Assembly: GCF_900103525.1 (NCBI RefSeq)
Contig: NZ_FNHN01000015.1
Coordinates: 1-64,000 of the forward strand
Reading direction: 5' to 3'
DNA from: Bacillus sp. OK048
GTDB taxonomy: Bacteria > Bacillota > Bacilli > Bacillales > Cytobacillaceae
Length of the DNA: 64,000 nucleotides
The notes beneath the pieces are model-generated. The model worked only from the letters and a program-made list of their open reading frames with translations, had not been told where the DNA came from and did not search any database. The translations under genes and the position numbers were made by a program. Below are positions 25,866-34,821 of the stretch, piece after piece. How positions within the stretch are numbered: the first letter of the stretch is position 1; each line of letters starts with the position of its first letter.

Positions 25866-26684
25866 TTAGTTTAATTTGTTATTTATTTGTTTTTGCATAT
25901 TGTTCCATATTTCATCTTCTTCTTTTCTTATTGCTTCAGTTTCTTTCCTAATTTCTTTATTATCCTTATCAATAATCGCTACCAATTCCTTATCTTCGCT
26001 CCAATGATTTATAAAATGCTTAACTAAATCCATATTAGAAACATCTTTTAACAAATTTCTTTCTGGAGAAAGGTTTCTCATTAATTCTCCAATTTCATTG
26101 AGATATAAAGCGAAAACTTTCCCTTCAATAGCAAAATCTCCATTATCCCTGGCAAAATCAATACCATGTGTGTTACTAATAAGAGTTTTTACAGATTTAA
26201 TATGTAAATCTAATCCACCGAAGTGGGCTAGTTCGTTATCATCGACACCATTTACTGAAATGAGGATATCATTCCCTATACGATCTTGAGCTGAAAGTTC
26301 AAATTTACTATACCCGTCTTCATTGCTTTCCACTTCATAGAAATCATCGTCTTCATCATCTAAATACATACCATCATGTGCAGCCATGCTTTTTAGGTTT
26401 CCCAGAATAAGTTCTTTACCCTGCTCAATTAAAGCAAACACGAGTTTATTATCTTTATATTTCTCTATTTTATCATCATCCCATTTAACAACAATTTCAA
26501 TTTTGGCATTCAAGTAACCAGTAATGGTCGCAATGGTCTTTATTTCACATTGATCCCCAATCCAAGTTACTTCATCAACTTCAATTTCTTCAAAGTTAGA
26601 TTCAATCCCTCTAGGTGATATTCCAATTCCCCCACCATAATGATCGCTTAATTTTATAACCACTTCTTTTTCTTTCATTGTCAT
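25866..26684 (-). CDS. unknown 272-residue partner of an RHH protein
   Basis: Unrecognised. The first half is beta-rich (VVIKLSDHYGGGIGISPRG, EVTWIGDQCEIKTIATITGY); an acidic patch follows (LDDEDDDFYEVE, about 104-115), and the C-terminus ends in a charged, coiled-coil-like helix (DKDNKEIRKETEAIRKEEDE). Its ATG overlaps the stop of the upstream gene by 4 bases (ATGA), with GAGGAG upstream. Position and coupling to a ribbon-helix-helix protein suggest a toxin-antitoxin-like or regulated effector pair, but no toxin motif is visible. Confidence 0.65.
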   Translation of the reverse strand: MTMKEKEVVIKLSDHYGGGIGISPRGIESNFEEIEVDEVTWIGDQCEIKTIATITGYLNAKIEIVVKWDDDKIEKYKDNKLVFALIEQGKELILGNLKSMAAHDGMYLDDEDDDFYEVESNEDGYSKFELSAQDRIGNDILISVNGVDDNELAHFGGLDLHIKSVKTLISNTHGIDFARDNGDFAIEGKVFALYLNEIGELMRNLSPERNLLKDVSNMDLVKHFINHWSEDKELVAIIDKDNKEIRKETEAIRKEEDEIWNNMQKQINNKLN

Positions 26685-27082
26685 TTCTCCTCTTTATCAT
26701 TTTGTATAGAATTTTTTTTATAGTTGATTTCATCCTCACTATCGGTATCTACAACCTTAATTTTTTCTCCACTGGAAGTAACACGATAATACCCAGTGTC
26801 ATCATGAATAAAAGCGCCACCACAGCTTTCCATTAAAGCTTTGCTATATTCACTTTCAAAATCAAAAGGATTTAATCCAAGTGCCTTTTCAGCATCAACT
26901 ATGGCCATTTGAATGAAATCCGCTGATAAAGTAGCCCTACTAGTTTCTAAAATTTTGGCTATGTATTGCAACCTAAAATTAGTATCATTATCTATTGAGA
27001 CAGAAAACTTAATAGGTTTTGGGATTTTTGCGTAATCAAGTTCAGCAATTCGATCTTTAACATATTTTTCAACCAAACCCAT
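26681..27082 (-). CDS. ribbon-helix-helix-type protein
   Basis: 133 residues. Residues 22-65 (PIKFSVSIDNDTNFRLQYIA, then ETSRATLSADFIQMAI) read as a ribbon-helix-helix DNA-binding unit: a short beta strand followed by two helices with a turn at SRATLSA. The C-terminal half is longer than in plain antitoxins and polar. First gene of a two-gene unit with a 4-base overlap. It probably binds its own promoter in the 200 AT-rich bases upstream (inference). Confidence 0.65.
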   Translation of the reverse strand: MGLVEKYVKDRIAELDYAKIPKPIKFSVSIDNDTNFRLQYIAKILETSRATLSADFIQMAIVDAEKALGLNPFDFESEYSKALMESCGGAFIHDDTGYYRVTSSGEKIKVVDTDSEDEINYKKNSIQNDKEEK

Positions 27083-27293
27083 ATAATCCTCCTTTAAATA
27101 ATCTCTTAAAGATTCCCTTAAGTATTATGTAAAATATTCTATAATGTAATTTTTTCATAGATATACATTCTATGTCAAGAATAAATTACAATTTTCGATA
27201 TAATTTCACATTTTTTCCAACTTATTGAATAATAATGGTTCATATTTCAAGGTAAAAGAAGTTAAGTCTCCTAATTAAAACAGAGCCGCAAAA

Positions 27294-27482
27294 TTAAATA
27301 GCAGCCCCTTTTAGTTTATCTATAAATTCCTTTGGATGAAAATGTTTCCACCAATTCTTCACTTTTTTGATCTAGCTATCATCTGTAACAAAAGACTTTA
27401 ATTCAATTCCAAGGAGATGTTTATGATACGCTTTAAACTGTTCAGTTCCTCGTATAAGGTCAATTGCAGTATCTCTACTCAT
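27294..27482 (-). pseudogene. remnant with in-frame TAG
   Basis: From ATG at 27482: SRDTAIDLIRGTEQFKAYHK, then TAG at 27372-27374, then IKKVKNWWKHFHPKEF and TAA at 27294. No family recognised. It directly follows the integrase remnant and may have been part of the same element. Confidence 0.45.
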
Positions 27483-27691
27483 TCTTGGTGTTGTTGCGGC
27501 GACTCGGCGAGTAGTCCATTTCATCGGGCATAAACGTAATCCATCCCATAAATAACTCCGTCGTCATTTCATCCGCTAGTAGCTCGCGGTTTAAAATAAT
27601 CCTTAAAAAATCCGAAGTTATTATTATGCTCGGTGATCGTCCGTTTTGATAGACCTTCACCCTTCTTAATCAGCATAAATTCCTCAAACAT
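27475..27691 (-). pseudogene. tyrosine-recombinase N-terminal remnant
   Basis: Two overlapping frames, joined by a one-base shift near 27590, read EEFMLIKKGEGLSKRTITEH, then NFGFFKDYFK, then RELLADEMTTELFMGWITFM. This is the SAM-like core-binding domain of phage/ICE tyrosine integrases. The catalytic domain (RxxHxR...Y) is absent. It lies beside a tRNA-like sequence, the usual target of such enzymes, and marks an old island junction. Confidence 0.6.
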
Positions 27692-28313
27692 TTCACACCG
27701 TCATGCTTAGCAGTAATTCAGTCGTTTATGTCCGCTTCCGTGTTGTTAAATTTTTTCCGCAAAATAAAAATCCCCTTACGCAAGTCAAAATTAGCGTAAG
27801 AGGACGAATGAATAACTTAAACAGTTTCCGCGCGACTATCGACACAGTCTTACGTCTCACCCTTATACAGTCTTGCATTAGACTGCCGAAAACTGTGTAT
27901 GTAATCCGTCACAATCTCCGGTCAATCAGCGTCAACCCTCGCGGGAGTAAGAACGTTGGCGGGACTGCGTGGGAATCAAATCCACCAGACCTGGCACACG
28001 GGTCTCAAGCAGTTTTGAAGACTGTGTATGGGACCAGTGGTCAAATCAGCTACAAATTTCCCCGTAATATCAAGGGGTCTCGGCAGTCTCTTGTTAGTTT
28101 TTTAGACCATTACCCCTCAACCTCTACAGTCTCCATTCTAGAATAAATATTTACTTATGACAATTTATTATATTATCCAATAGCAGTAACGGAGAACCAA
28201 GAACATAAAAGAAACGGTAGATTGAAATTATTTAATGTAGGTAAAAGTTTTTTGCTCGATAGAAACTTTTATCAGGTCAACGCTTTTAGCCAATGTAAAA
28301 AACAATTCTAAAC
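27692..28313. other. gene-free region, higher GC, tRNA-like
   Basis: Contains the tRNA-like segment at 27957-28024 and an inverted repeat TAAAAGTTT/AAACTTTTA at 28242-28271 that could end the HNH gene at 28314. A plus-strand frame at 27703-28146 reads GTAWESNPPDLAHG, the kind of spurious translation seen opposite tRNA-like DNA; I do not accept it as a gene. ACTGTGTAT occurs twice (about 27891 and 28021). Confidence 0.5.
27957..28024 (-). other. tRNA-like 3' half with UCA anticodon loop
   Basis: Minus strand: CAGT-CTTCAAA-ACTG anticodon arm (anticodon TCA at 28018-28016), a long variable arm with AGACC/GGTCT, a T-arm GTGG...TTTGATT...CCAC, then GCAGTCCC, G and CCA at 27957. This is the layout of tRNA-Sec, but a matching 5' acceptor (GGGACTGC) is not found within the normal distance; the nearest is GAGACTGC about 60 bases too far upstream. 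Probably a remnant or attachment-site relic. Confidence 0.35.
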
Positions 28314-28919
28314 TTATAGTTCAAATTTTTGTGCTTTTAAGCTATTTACAACAATGTCTGAAATATACTGTTCAGATTCCGAGACACTCTTCGTAACATA
28401 GTTGTAGAGAACATCACATTTTTTTCTTATTTCACGCTGAATCTCTTCCGGTATTTCGGGGTATTTATATTTTTTTATGTGACTCTCTATTTTTTCTAAT
28501 CGAAGGTGATACAAATTAAAATCTCCGGCACATTGTTCAAAAAGGTGTTCTTTCCAACCTAGTTTTCGATTATTAACGTTACACGGGCCACACGATGGAA
28601 CTATATTTCCAGGATGATCTAATCCACATTCGTCTTTATTTGTCATAAGAAGATGTTCTCTTTCAAGCTTAATGACTACTTCTTCTAATGTACCTGTTTT
28701 CTTATTTTTAACTGATTTCTTATCACCTACTTTTAGTCCGCAATAAGCGCAACAGTGCCCAAATTCTTTCTTTATTTTCTCCCAAAAATTTTTTCTTTTA
28801 TTTTTATTGAACATTTGTTTTAATTCTGGTTCTTCAGTGAGATAAATCTCCCCTATTTTTTTTAAAAGAGCACGAATCGCACTGTTCGCGGCATCAGAAC
28901 CTTTATATACATTTGCCAT
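28314..28919 (-). CDS. HNH endonuclease
   Basis: About 201 residues. Cys-type HNH: CAYCGLK (about 57-63), REHLL, HPGNIVPSCGPCNVNN (about 100-115), with four zinc-ligating Cys. It resembles the HNH proteins encoded next to retron or restriction ATPases, but no ATPase is adjacent here. The ATG at 28919 has AGGGG upstream; a frame to 28940 lacks one. Predicted DNA nicking or cleavage; target unknown. Confidence 0.75.
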   Translation of the reverse strand: MANVYKGSDAANSAIRALLKKIGEIYLTEEPELKQMFNKNKRKNFWEKIKKEFGHCCAYCGLKVGDKKSVKNKKTGTLEEVVIKLEREHLLMTNKDECGLDHPGNIVPSCGPCNVNNRKLGWKEHLFEQCAGDFNLYHLRLEKIESHIKKYKYPEIPEEIQREIRKKCDVLYNYVTKSVSESEQYISDIVVNSLKAQKFEL

Positions 28920-28948
28920 TGTATTTCCCCTATCTCCCAATAGATTTT

Positions 28949-29014
28949 CTATTTACCTTCTTCAACTTCCAATAACAATAACTTATCTTTGAATCCCCCT
29001 CTTTTGGCCCCGGA
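28949..29014 (-). pseudogene. tail of a second MazG-like gene
   Basis: Translated on the minus strand, 28949-29014 gives GAKRGGFKDKLLLLEVEEGK and stop, closely matching the last residues (RRGGFKEKIFLIEVEDE) of the MazG-like protein at 9532. Nothing recognisable precedes it. It shows that the MazG/helicase cassette, or a relative, was once present here too. Confidence 0.65.
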
Positions 29015-29023
29015 AATCTACCT

Positions 29024-29950
29024 TTATTTATTCAAAAATTTCTCTCTATGCCACTTCATATAATTTTGTTGCCGCTCATTCATGCCAATTCGCATTGTTT
29101 CATTGATATTAAGAAGAATTTTCGTTGTATCATCTAAACTTTTCTTAATCATCACTTGTCCTGTTTCATCAAAACTAATATACCTCTTGTCAAATAAAGC
29201 ATCATGATTTGGACATAATAACAATCCATTATTCACATCTAGCCTCTCAAGGTTATTTGATTCACTCCACGGCTTGATATGGCTTGCAACTAGGAAACGC
29301 TCATCTGTTACACCACATATTCTACATTTCTTTTCAATTACTAGAAGTGCTTTTTTAAAAGCCGAATGTCCAATTCTGGACTTAATGATTGTTTCTTTTT
29401 CTGTTTTGTCTAAAATAATAGCAGAATCTAAATCATTCTCAATTTGTTTTATGATTTCTTCTTTAAGATTGTTTTCAATTTGAAACCTCTCCCTTGAAAC
29501 GCCATTTGTCCTTTCAATTATTTCAAAGAGGAAGTTTGCCAGTTCTTCAGACACCCTGAAAAGATAACCTGTATTCCCCCTGCCTGATTTATTAAAAGGA
29601 GCATATTTATTATCTTGGAGCTTTAAAATATCCTCCATGTAATCCTTATATGTAATAGGTGCCTTTAAATCAATGTATTCAGCATTAACTAACCAACCAT
29701 CTTTTTCCCAAAGGTCTAATTGGTCTAATCCAGTCGGCCTTTCATGCTCTGTACAATTCTCTTTTGCAATTAAAACAGAAACTAAGTTCCCATTATAACT
29801 ATTAAAAACAATATCCTCTTTTTTAATCATTTTCATATCAGTCCAATGATGAAACGTTTGACCGGTATTATTTTTTTGAGGTGCCCATAAATACCCACCA
29901 TTACGTTCTTCTTTATAACTTTTGTTTTGGAAAACAAGAAAATAGTTCAT
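29024..29950 (-). CDS. HNH_2-type endonuclease with N-terminal sensor-like domain
   Basis: 308 residues. The C-terminus carries the HNH_2 signature: CRICGVTDERFLVASHIKPW (about 207-226) and NGLLLCPNHDALFDKRYISF. The N-terminal 150 residues (YFLVFQNKSYKEE, then GGYLWAPQKN) form an unrelated domain shared with the paralogue at 39760. The family is predicted to include Type IV restriction enzymes that recognise modified DNA; that is inference here. GGAGTAA precedes the ATG. Intact, unlike its paralogue. Confidence 0.75.
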   Translation of the reverse strand: MNYFLVFQNKSYKEERNGGYLWAPQKNNTGQTFHHWTDMKMIKKEDIVFNSYNGNLVSVLIAKENCTEHERPTGLDQLDLWEKDGWLVNAEYIDLKAPITYKDYMEDILKLQDNKYAPFNKSGRGNTGYLFRVSEELANFLFEIIERTNGVSRERFQIENNLKEEIIKQIENDLDSAIILDKTEKETIIKSRIGHSAFKKALLVIEKKCRICGVTDERFLVASHIKPWSESNNLERLDVNNGLLLCPNHDALFDKRYISFDETGQVMIKKSLDDTTKILLNINETMRIGMNERQQNYMKWHREKFLNK

Positions 29951-30129
29951 TTTAAATTACTCCAGTCCCTATTGATTCAAACTTTTCACAATAATAAATA
30001 GATTTACTTTTTTATTATACATGATGTAAATTTTCGAGAGAATCAATTAAAGCAGATATTTCGTTCATAAATTTGTCGAAAGGAATAAAATGAACATTGT
30101 CGAAATTAATCTAATAAGGAGGTGAATTT

Positions 30130-30426
30130 ATGGCATCAAAACTAATTACTGTTCCAAGAGCTGAAGCAGAAATAAGAAGGCTGCAACACTACACAACTTT
30201 GGTAGAGGAATATCGAGCAGATACCTTAGAAAAATGGATTATCAAGGAGTATGCTTACACGAACAGCATTACAAAAGTTGTTAAGAAAGCAAATGCCAAA
30301 GGAATCACCCTGGATCAATCTTATGCAAAATCAGTCTTAAAAGGAAAAGCAATTGACGAGCTGCATAGAATGTTGAGGTCTGGCTATCTCGCACGCTTGA
30401 AACCTAAAAAAGAGAGACTTTACTGA
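30130..30426 (+). CDS. small helical protein, unknown
   Basis: 98 residues, mostly predicted helix, rich in Lys and Glu (VPRAEAEIRRLQHYTTLVEE, then KVVKKANAKGITLDQSYAKS). AAGGAGGTG is a very strong ribosome binding site 6 bases before the ATG. It has its own terminator. No domain recognised; it could be a small DNA-binding or regulatory protein. Confidence 0.6.
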   Translation: MASKLITVPRAEAEIRRLQHYTTLVEEYRADTLEKWIIKEYAYTNSITKVVKKANAKGITLDQSYAKSVLKGKAIDELHRMLRSGYLARLKPKKERLY

Positions 30427-30452
30427 CCTTTATTTAATTTAAATCATTCTAG

Positions 30453-30479
30453 GCAAAGAGGTTGCTCTTTGCTTTTTTT
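30453..30479 (+). terminator. rho-independent terminator
   Basis: GCAAAGAG (30453-30460) pairs with CTCTTTGC (30465-30472), loop GTTG, then seven T. Confidence 0.92.
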
Positions 30480-30514
30480 GACCATAAAAGGCTGACTCAA
30501 TAAATATTGTCCGA

Positions 30515-30853
30515 TTAATTCAAAACCTTCACTCCAACTACACTCTCGAATGCTACTCGTTCAAATTCGCCATGCTTTAGTTTAAGCCGTAGCTCATGAG
30601 TTATTGGATCCGCATAATGAACAAGACCAGTAATGTCGTGAGTAAATCCATCATCCCAAACCGTTAGCTTTACCCCATAGTTGTATTCTGTGGCGTATGC
30701 TATACGCAGATCGAACTCTTCCTTCTGATATTCGTCTAATATTGGCTTAGCAATCCGAGCTTGATCCTTGAACATATCGCTTGTCATTTCGAATGCTAAC
30801 GGCAAAAAAGAAGCAGACTGCCATTTCATTTTACCACGGTCACGAATCACCAT
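30515..30853 (-). CDS. YolD-like protein
   Basis: 112 residues matching the YolD-like family: DRGKMKWQSASFLPLAFEM opening, the EEFDLRIAYATEY and DDGFTHDITGLVHYAD core. YolD-like proteins commonly sit beside Y-family polymerases (UvrX/ImuB type) in Bacillus chromosomes and phages; no polymerase is adjacent here, so this is a stand-alone copy. AAGGGGATG precedes the start. Confidence 0.85.
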   Translation of the reverse strand: MVIRDRGKMKWQSASFLPLAFEMTSDMFKDQARIAKPILDEYQKEEFDLRIAYATEYNYGVKLTVWDDGFTHDITGLVHYADPITHELRLKLKHGEFERVAFESVVGVKVLN

Positions 30854-30967
30854 TTCGAATCATCCCCTTCGTTATCACTATACAAACAAATGTTCTATTT
30901 TTAAATAAAAAAATAAGAACAACTTCAGTGGTCTTATTTTCTTTTTGAATGAACAAAAAAGGAAAAA

Positions 30968-31819
30968 TTATAAATCCTCTCTTTTTCTATATTCTTTCTC
31001 TGTGTGTAAAAATATTTTTCCTCCCTTTTCATTGAAATAAAAGGCATCTTCTGGCATTTCTTGTTCCCCAATATATTTGTCATTATTTAAATATCCAGCA
31101 TTGATTGCATAGTCTAAGATGTTAGGGAAGGAGACTGATTGATGTTTTAAGCCAGCCAACATAGCTAAATAAAAAGTAATAAAATTTTCACCTTCTGTTC
31201 CAAGCATTGAACATTCGAAATAATCTTCTAGTGGTCTTACTGACATCTTATTAAATCCATCTTTTCCAAAATAAGCTATAATCCCTTGATCAAGAATACA
31301 CACTGCATTTACTTTGCTTTCTCTGGATGAGCTTTTGTTTATTTCAATAAAACGCTGAGCTAGTGTGTCTATTTTTGTATTTGCAGAATATGAAAATACA
31401 AATCCAAGTGGAATTGAAAATAGTTGGTCACCATTAGTTGAAGGCGTTCTGTATAAATTTTTTACACTCTTAATATTTTCGTACGCTTCAGATAGTATTG
31501 TTGAATCTAATGATGATTTTACCTCAATAGTTGCATATACACTTTCGACTGGTATCATTCTAAGTTCTTCTTCGTTTACTAATACAGGACAAGTAGCAAT
31601 ATCATATAGAATAATATCCTGTTGGTTACTTTGTGTCCCTTTAGAGTCTACAATAACTCCTGTTGTAACACCATATTTCTTTGGTAAATACTTTATAAGA
31701 ACTTCTCTAAGGGCTCCTTCACGGATTGCACCTTTTTGTCCGTTGTGTTTTATAGCTTTAGCAGCTTCGTGATCTGATAACATTTTTTCCCCTGCTGCCT
31801 TTAAAAAATTAAAAGACAT
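30968..31819 (-). CDS. DUF6602-like PD-(D/E)XK nuclease, partner of HEPN protein
   Basis: 283 residues. The N-terminus has a restriction-nuclease-like core: EGALREVLIKYLPKKYGV, then QQDIILYD with D68 and YATIEVKSSL with E99-V-K101, the D...ExK triad. This pattern is that of DUF6602 proteins. The C-terminus is a helical cap. GGAGGGG lies upstream of the ATG. It follows the probable HEPN gene by 58 bases on the same strand, so the two form a likely operon. Confidence 0.7.
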   Translation of the reverse strand: MSFNFLKAAGEKMLSDHEAAKAIKHNGQKGAIREGALREVLIKYLPKKYGVTTGVIVDSKGTQSNQQDIILYDIATCPVLVNEEELRMIPVESVYATIEVKSSLDSTILSEAYENIKSVKNLYRTPSTNGDQLFSIPLGFVFSYSANTKIDTLAQRFIEINKSSSRESKVNAVCILDQGIIAYFGKDGFNKMSVRPLEDYFECSMLGTEGENFITFYLAMLAGLKHQSVSFPNILDYAINAGYLNNDKYIGEQEMPEDAFYFNEKGGKIFLHTEKEYRKREDL

Positions 31820-31877
31820 AAAATCCCCTCCTTACTGACTACATACTTAATATATACGAGTTACTGCTTTAATTAAA

Positions 31878-33110
31878 TCAAACAATTCTATTGTCTTCAT
31901 GCTCTCTTGCGAAACATCTAATAATTTGCTGAGCAATTATGTCTAAGCATTTTGCAAAATCATCTAACTGGTCTTCTGGACATTCTTTCCCTTTTTTTTC
32001 GTAATTTGTTTTTGCGTGAGCAAACATGTTTCTTGTGTTACTAATAGCATTAGCTACTTCATCAAAGGCTTTTTGTAATTCTTCTGGCTTACTATCCATT
32101 GTAAGTTTCTTAGTAAAGTTTAAAAATTGTGGGGCAATAGAAACAATTTCAAGAAGGTCACAACATGTCTCAACTGTTAATTTTATTGCTAAATGGTCTT
32201 TTTTGTGATTTCTATTTCCCTCAAAAGTTTTACTTAATTCAAGTATGTAATTTGCATCAGGGGTAAGAGCTTTAGGACTTGATAGTTTCTTGGAAACAGA
32301 ACGAATAAGATCTTGCTGAATAACTGTTTGAGAAACATATTCTATTACCTTTGTATAAGTCAAAATAAGAATTTCGGCATTTTGAGTGGCTAAAGATGAG
32401 TTATACAATTTAAGTAATTCAGGCACACCTTTTCCCAACAACAAAGGTCTTAATCTTGAGGGTTTTGCCTTTAATTGAAATTCCTCTTCTTCCCATGGAT
32501 CAGAGAATATTCTTGGAGAAGGATGAACTTCTATACCTAATGTAGATTTTATTTCAAACAAATACGCTTCTACTAAGCTTTCAAGTACCTCTTCATCTAA
32601 CTTATCTTCGGAAGAGACTTCTATAAAGACGTCATCAAAAACGACAGGTGGCACATACTTACTATACATTTTATCCATGACAAGCTTAATACCATAGCTA
32701 GTTAAGCCTGAAATGATATTAAGCTCATACTCCTGGTCTTCTATAGTCTCTGTTACAGTAGGTATTTCATATGCAGCTCTATTTAACAATTCTCTACTAT
32801 AACTGTCAATACGAAATAAAGCCAACCTGTTCCCAATGAACTTATATTCATCCATTTTTCGTGGTTTTAAAGCTTCCCCTACCATCTCAATTACGTCGCC
32901 TATAGCAATTGAACTGTCTTCATATTCTCCACGCGGTAGCCAAACCTGAATTTCTGTATCTTCGTCTATGAAAGTATCTTCCTCTTCTTCTTTCTCTTCA
33001 TAATCATTTGACAAATATTCAAAGTCATGCGCTATTTCATGTTCATCAAAGAAATCCAACAATTGATTTATTTCTTCTTTTAGCTCTACCGGAACAAATT
33101 TAACAGCCAT
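31878..33110 (-). CDS. probable HEPN-domain protein, lead gene of a pair
   Basis: 410 residues, family not named. The C-terminal 180 residues are helical and contain RNMFAH (about 372-377), which fits the R(N)xxxH catalytic motif of HEPN ribonucleases, preceded by a helix ISNT as in many HEPN domains. The N-terminal half is acidic (YEEKEEEEDTF, about 37-47) with a beta-rich sensor-like middle. AAGGAG precedes the ATG. HEPN proteins are frequent RNA-cutting effectors in abortive infection; the role here is inferred from the motif and the nuclease-like neighbour. Confidence 0.6.
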   Translation of the reverse strand: MAVKFVPVELKEEINQLLDFFDEHEIAHDFEYLSNDYEEKEEEEDTFIDEDTEIQVWLPRGEYEDSSIAIGDVIEMVGEALKPRKMDEYKFIGNRLALFRIDSYSRELLNRAAYEIPTVTETIEDQEYELNIISGLTSYGIKLVMDKMYSKYVPPVVFDDVFIEVSSEDKLDEEVLESLVEAYLFEIKSTLGIEVHPSPRIFSDPWEEEEFQLKAKPSRLRPLLLGKGVPELLKLYNSSLATQNAEILILTYTKVIEYVSQTVIQQDLIRSVSKKLSSPKALTPDANYILELSKTFEGNRNHKKDHLAIKLTVETCCDLLEIVSIAPQFLNFTKKLTMDSKPEELQKAFDEVANAISNTRNMFAHAKTNYEKKGKECPEDQLDDFAKCLDIIAQQIIRCFAREHEDNRIV

Positions 33111-33197
33111 ATTTTCTACTCCTTAATTAAGACGGAAAAATATTATATTTTCTTCCTGCATATTGTTATTGCAAAATTTTCAAGCATTCTTCCAGAA

Positions 33198-34010
33198 TTA
33201 CTCGTTATTAATGATAATTATGTTAGGTTTCTTTCTAGCTCTTGTTACAATTTGAAATAGCATTTTTGTTGGATAATAATATGAAATGGTATTCCATCCT
33301 TTAGTCGACAGCTTACCATTGTCTGCATAGTAAAAGTGTTCATCTATAACAGCAGCTACATTATCAAATTCCTGTCCAATAACACTATGAGCACTAGAAT
33401 CAATGCTATTTTGATAACTGTCATATGGATATCTATCATACATGGAGGGTGTATCATTTATTATTTTCCATCTATCGTCTTTAAGTACTTCTAAATATTT
33501 TTTTGCATCATTTGTAGTCGAAAAATATTGAACAAAAACATTTGAGTATTTTTGATTTCGATTTATTTTAGATAAATCAAACAGATTCTTTATAAATGAT
33601 GTAATTTCTTTATTAGATCTAATTTTGTCAGTTAATTTGAAATGTTTAGGAGAAACTTGCGTCATAATGTAATCAGGGATGTTGTTCTTAATCTCCCTAC
33701 TTGCAAGGCATTGTTTAGGATCGTAAGAGAAAATACATTTTACGTCCGTTTCCTTAACTCTCAATAAAAATAAATCTAATTGCATTTTTCTTATATATTA
33801 TGCTTCATCTAGTATGACAAGTTCATAATCGCTTAACTCATAGGAATCAAGGTATTTTACAGATGAAATTTGCCAAGAGTAATTATTCTTTAGTCTAAGA
33901 TGACCATCGTTTAAAGACCCACAGTGAAAAATTACAACTTCTTGGAGTTATTCATATGTTCTTTTGCAATATCACAGGTTAAAAATGTTTTACCCGTTAA
34001 AAATTGATTG
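33198..34010 (-). pseudogene. degenerate DUF2075 helicase/NTPase
   Basis: The C-terminal 195 residues are open (VKCIFSYDPKQCLASREIKN ... ARKKPNIIIINNE) and match the DUF2075 P-loop family. Upstream, in other frames, lie FHCGSLNDGHLRLKNNYSW and YELVILDEA, then a TAA at 33798-33800 where DEAQ is expected, and a broken LTGKT Walker A near 33990. The N-terminal domain is gone. This is a truncated, nonsense-bearing remnant. Confidence 0.75.
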
Positions 34011-34028
34011 ATACTATAATTATACAGC

Positions 34029-34073
34029 AAAAAAGGTATAATTCCCTCAAAACTGAGGTATTATACCTTTTTT
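34029..34073. terminator. strong bidirectional hairpin
   Basis: GGTATAAT (34035-34042) pairs with ATTATACC (34060-34067), with an inner CCTC/GAGG, A-run on the left and T-run on the right. Confidence 0.75.
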
Positions 34074-34146
34074 ACATTTATTGAGGACTTTTTCAGTGCC
34101 CTCAGTTTAGCAGTGGCTTTTTTGGATTATTAAGTTTGCTGTCTAT

Positions 34147-34308
34147 TTATGGTCCTACTTCAACTACATAATGTGCATAAATGATTCCTTCAATTAAATC
34201 TTCAATACTTGAATTGATTCCATCATCAGCTTTATAAAAATTGTTGATTTCTTCTAGCATTTATAATGTATTTTCATTTAGTTCTATTGTAAGTTTTTTC
34301 ATATTCAT
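34147..34308 (-). pseudogene. short RHH-like gene with in-frame TAA
   Basis: Frame from ATG at 34308 reads MNMKKLTIELNENTL, TAA, then MLEEINNFYKADDGINSSIE and IIYAHYVVEVGP. The strand-then-helix start is like small ribbon-helix-helix proteins. One nonsense codon breaks a 53-residue frame. Confidence 0.45.
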
Positions 34309-34415
34309 TTCATTTCTTTTCAGTTGGTTTGTTTCTTACATTTATACAGTGTTTAATCTTTAGTTACCAGACCAAGAATTAGTATACAAAACTGTAATTA
34401 GTCAGCGGTTTCTTT

Positions 34416-34600
34416 TTAATCTACATCTTCTTCTTCTATATTAGATTCACAGAGAACTCCGTCCTTTAAAATAATATCATCTTCATCAATTTCTGTTTCA
34501 GCACCAAAGAATGTATAAAACTAAATTGACTAACATCAATTACTAAACTAGTAACGACTCCATTTTCATCCGTTTCAGCTATTACCGGAATTAACAAAGG
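34416..34600 (-). pseudogene. small remnant with one frameshift
   Basis: Two frames join near 34515: ETDENGVVTSLVIDVSQFSF, then FGAETEIDEDDIILKDG and CESNIEEEDVD before TAA. No family recognised; the acidic tail and short length suggest a small regulator or immunity-type protein remnant. Confidence 0.4.
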
Positions 34601-34773
34601 TTGGAGGGACTTTGAAGAACCATCCGAAGTTATCACTTATAGCATAGAGGAGTTACATAAGAATAAGGAGAAGGGAGATAAAATTGCATAAGCTAAAGAC
34701 ACATTGAGAGTACAAAGTTTCTATGAGGTTTCACCCTTAAATTAGAGGAAATTACTTTATTAATATATTTATT

Positions 34774-34808
34774 AAAAAAGAAACCACCTGTCAAAAGACA
34801 AGTGGTTC
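34774..34808 (-). terminator. terminator of the Type ISP gene
   Basis: Minus strand: AACCACTTGTC pairs with GACAGGTGGTT across TTTT (34782-34792 with 34797-34807), then a T-run, 14 bases after the stop at 34822. Confidence 0.9.
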
Positions 34809-34821
34809 AAGCTGAATATAA

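Noticed and set aside
27703..28146. 147-codon plus-strand frame containing WESNPP
   Set aside because: Opposite a tRNA-like segment, no ribosome binding site, composition unlike a protein; this kind of translation is a known artefact of tRNA-like DNA.
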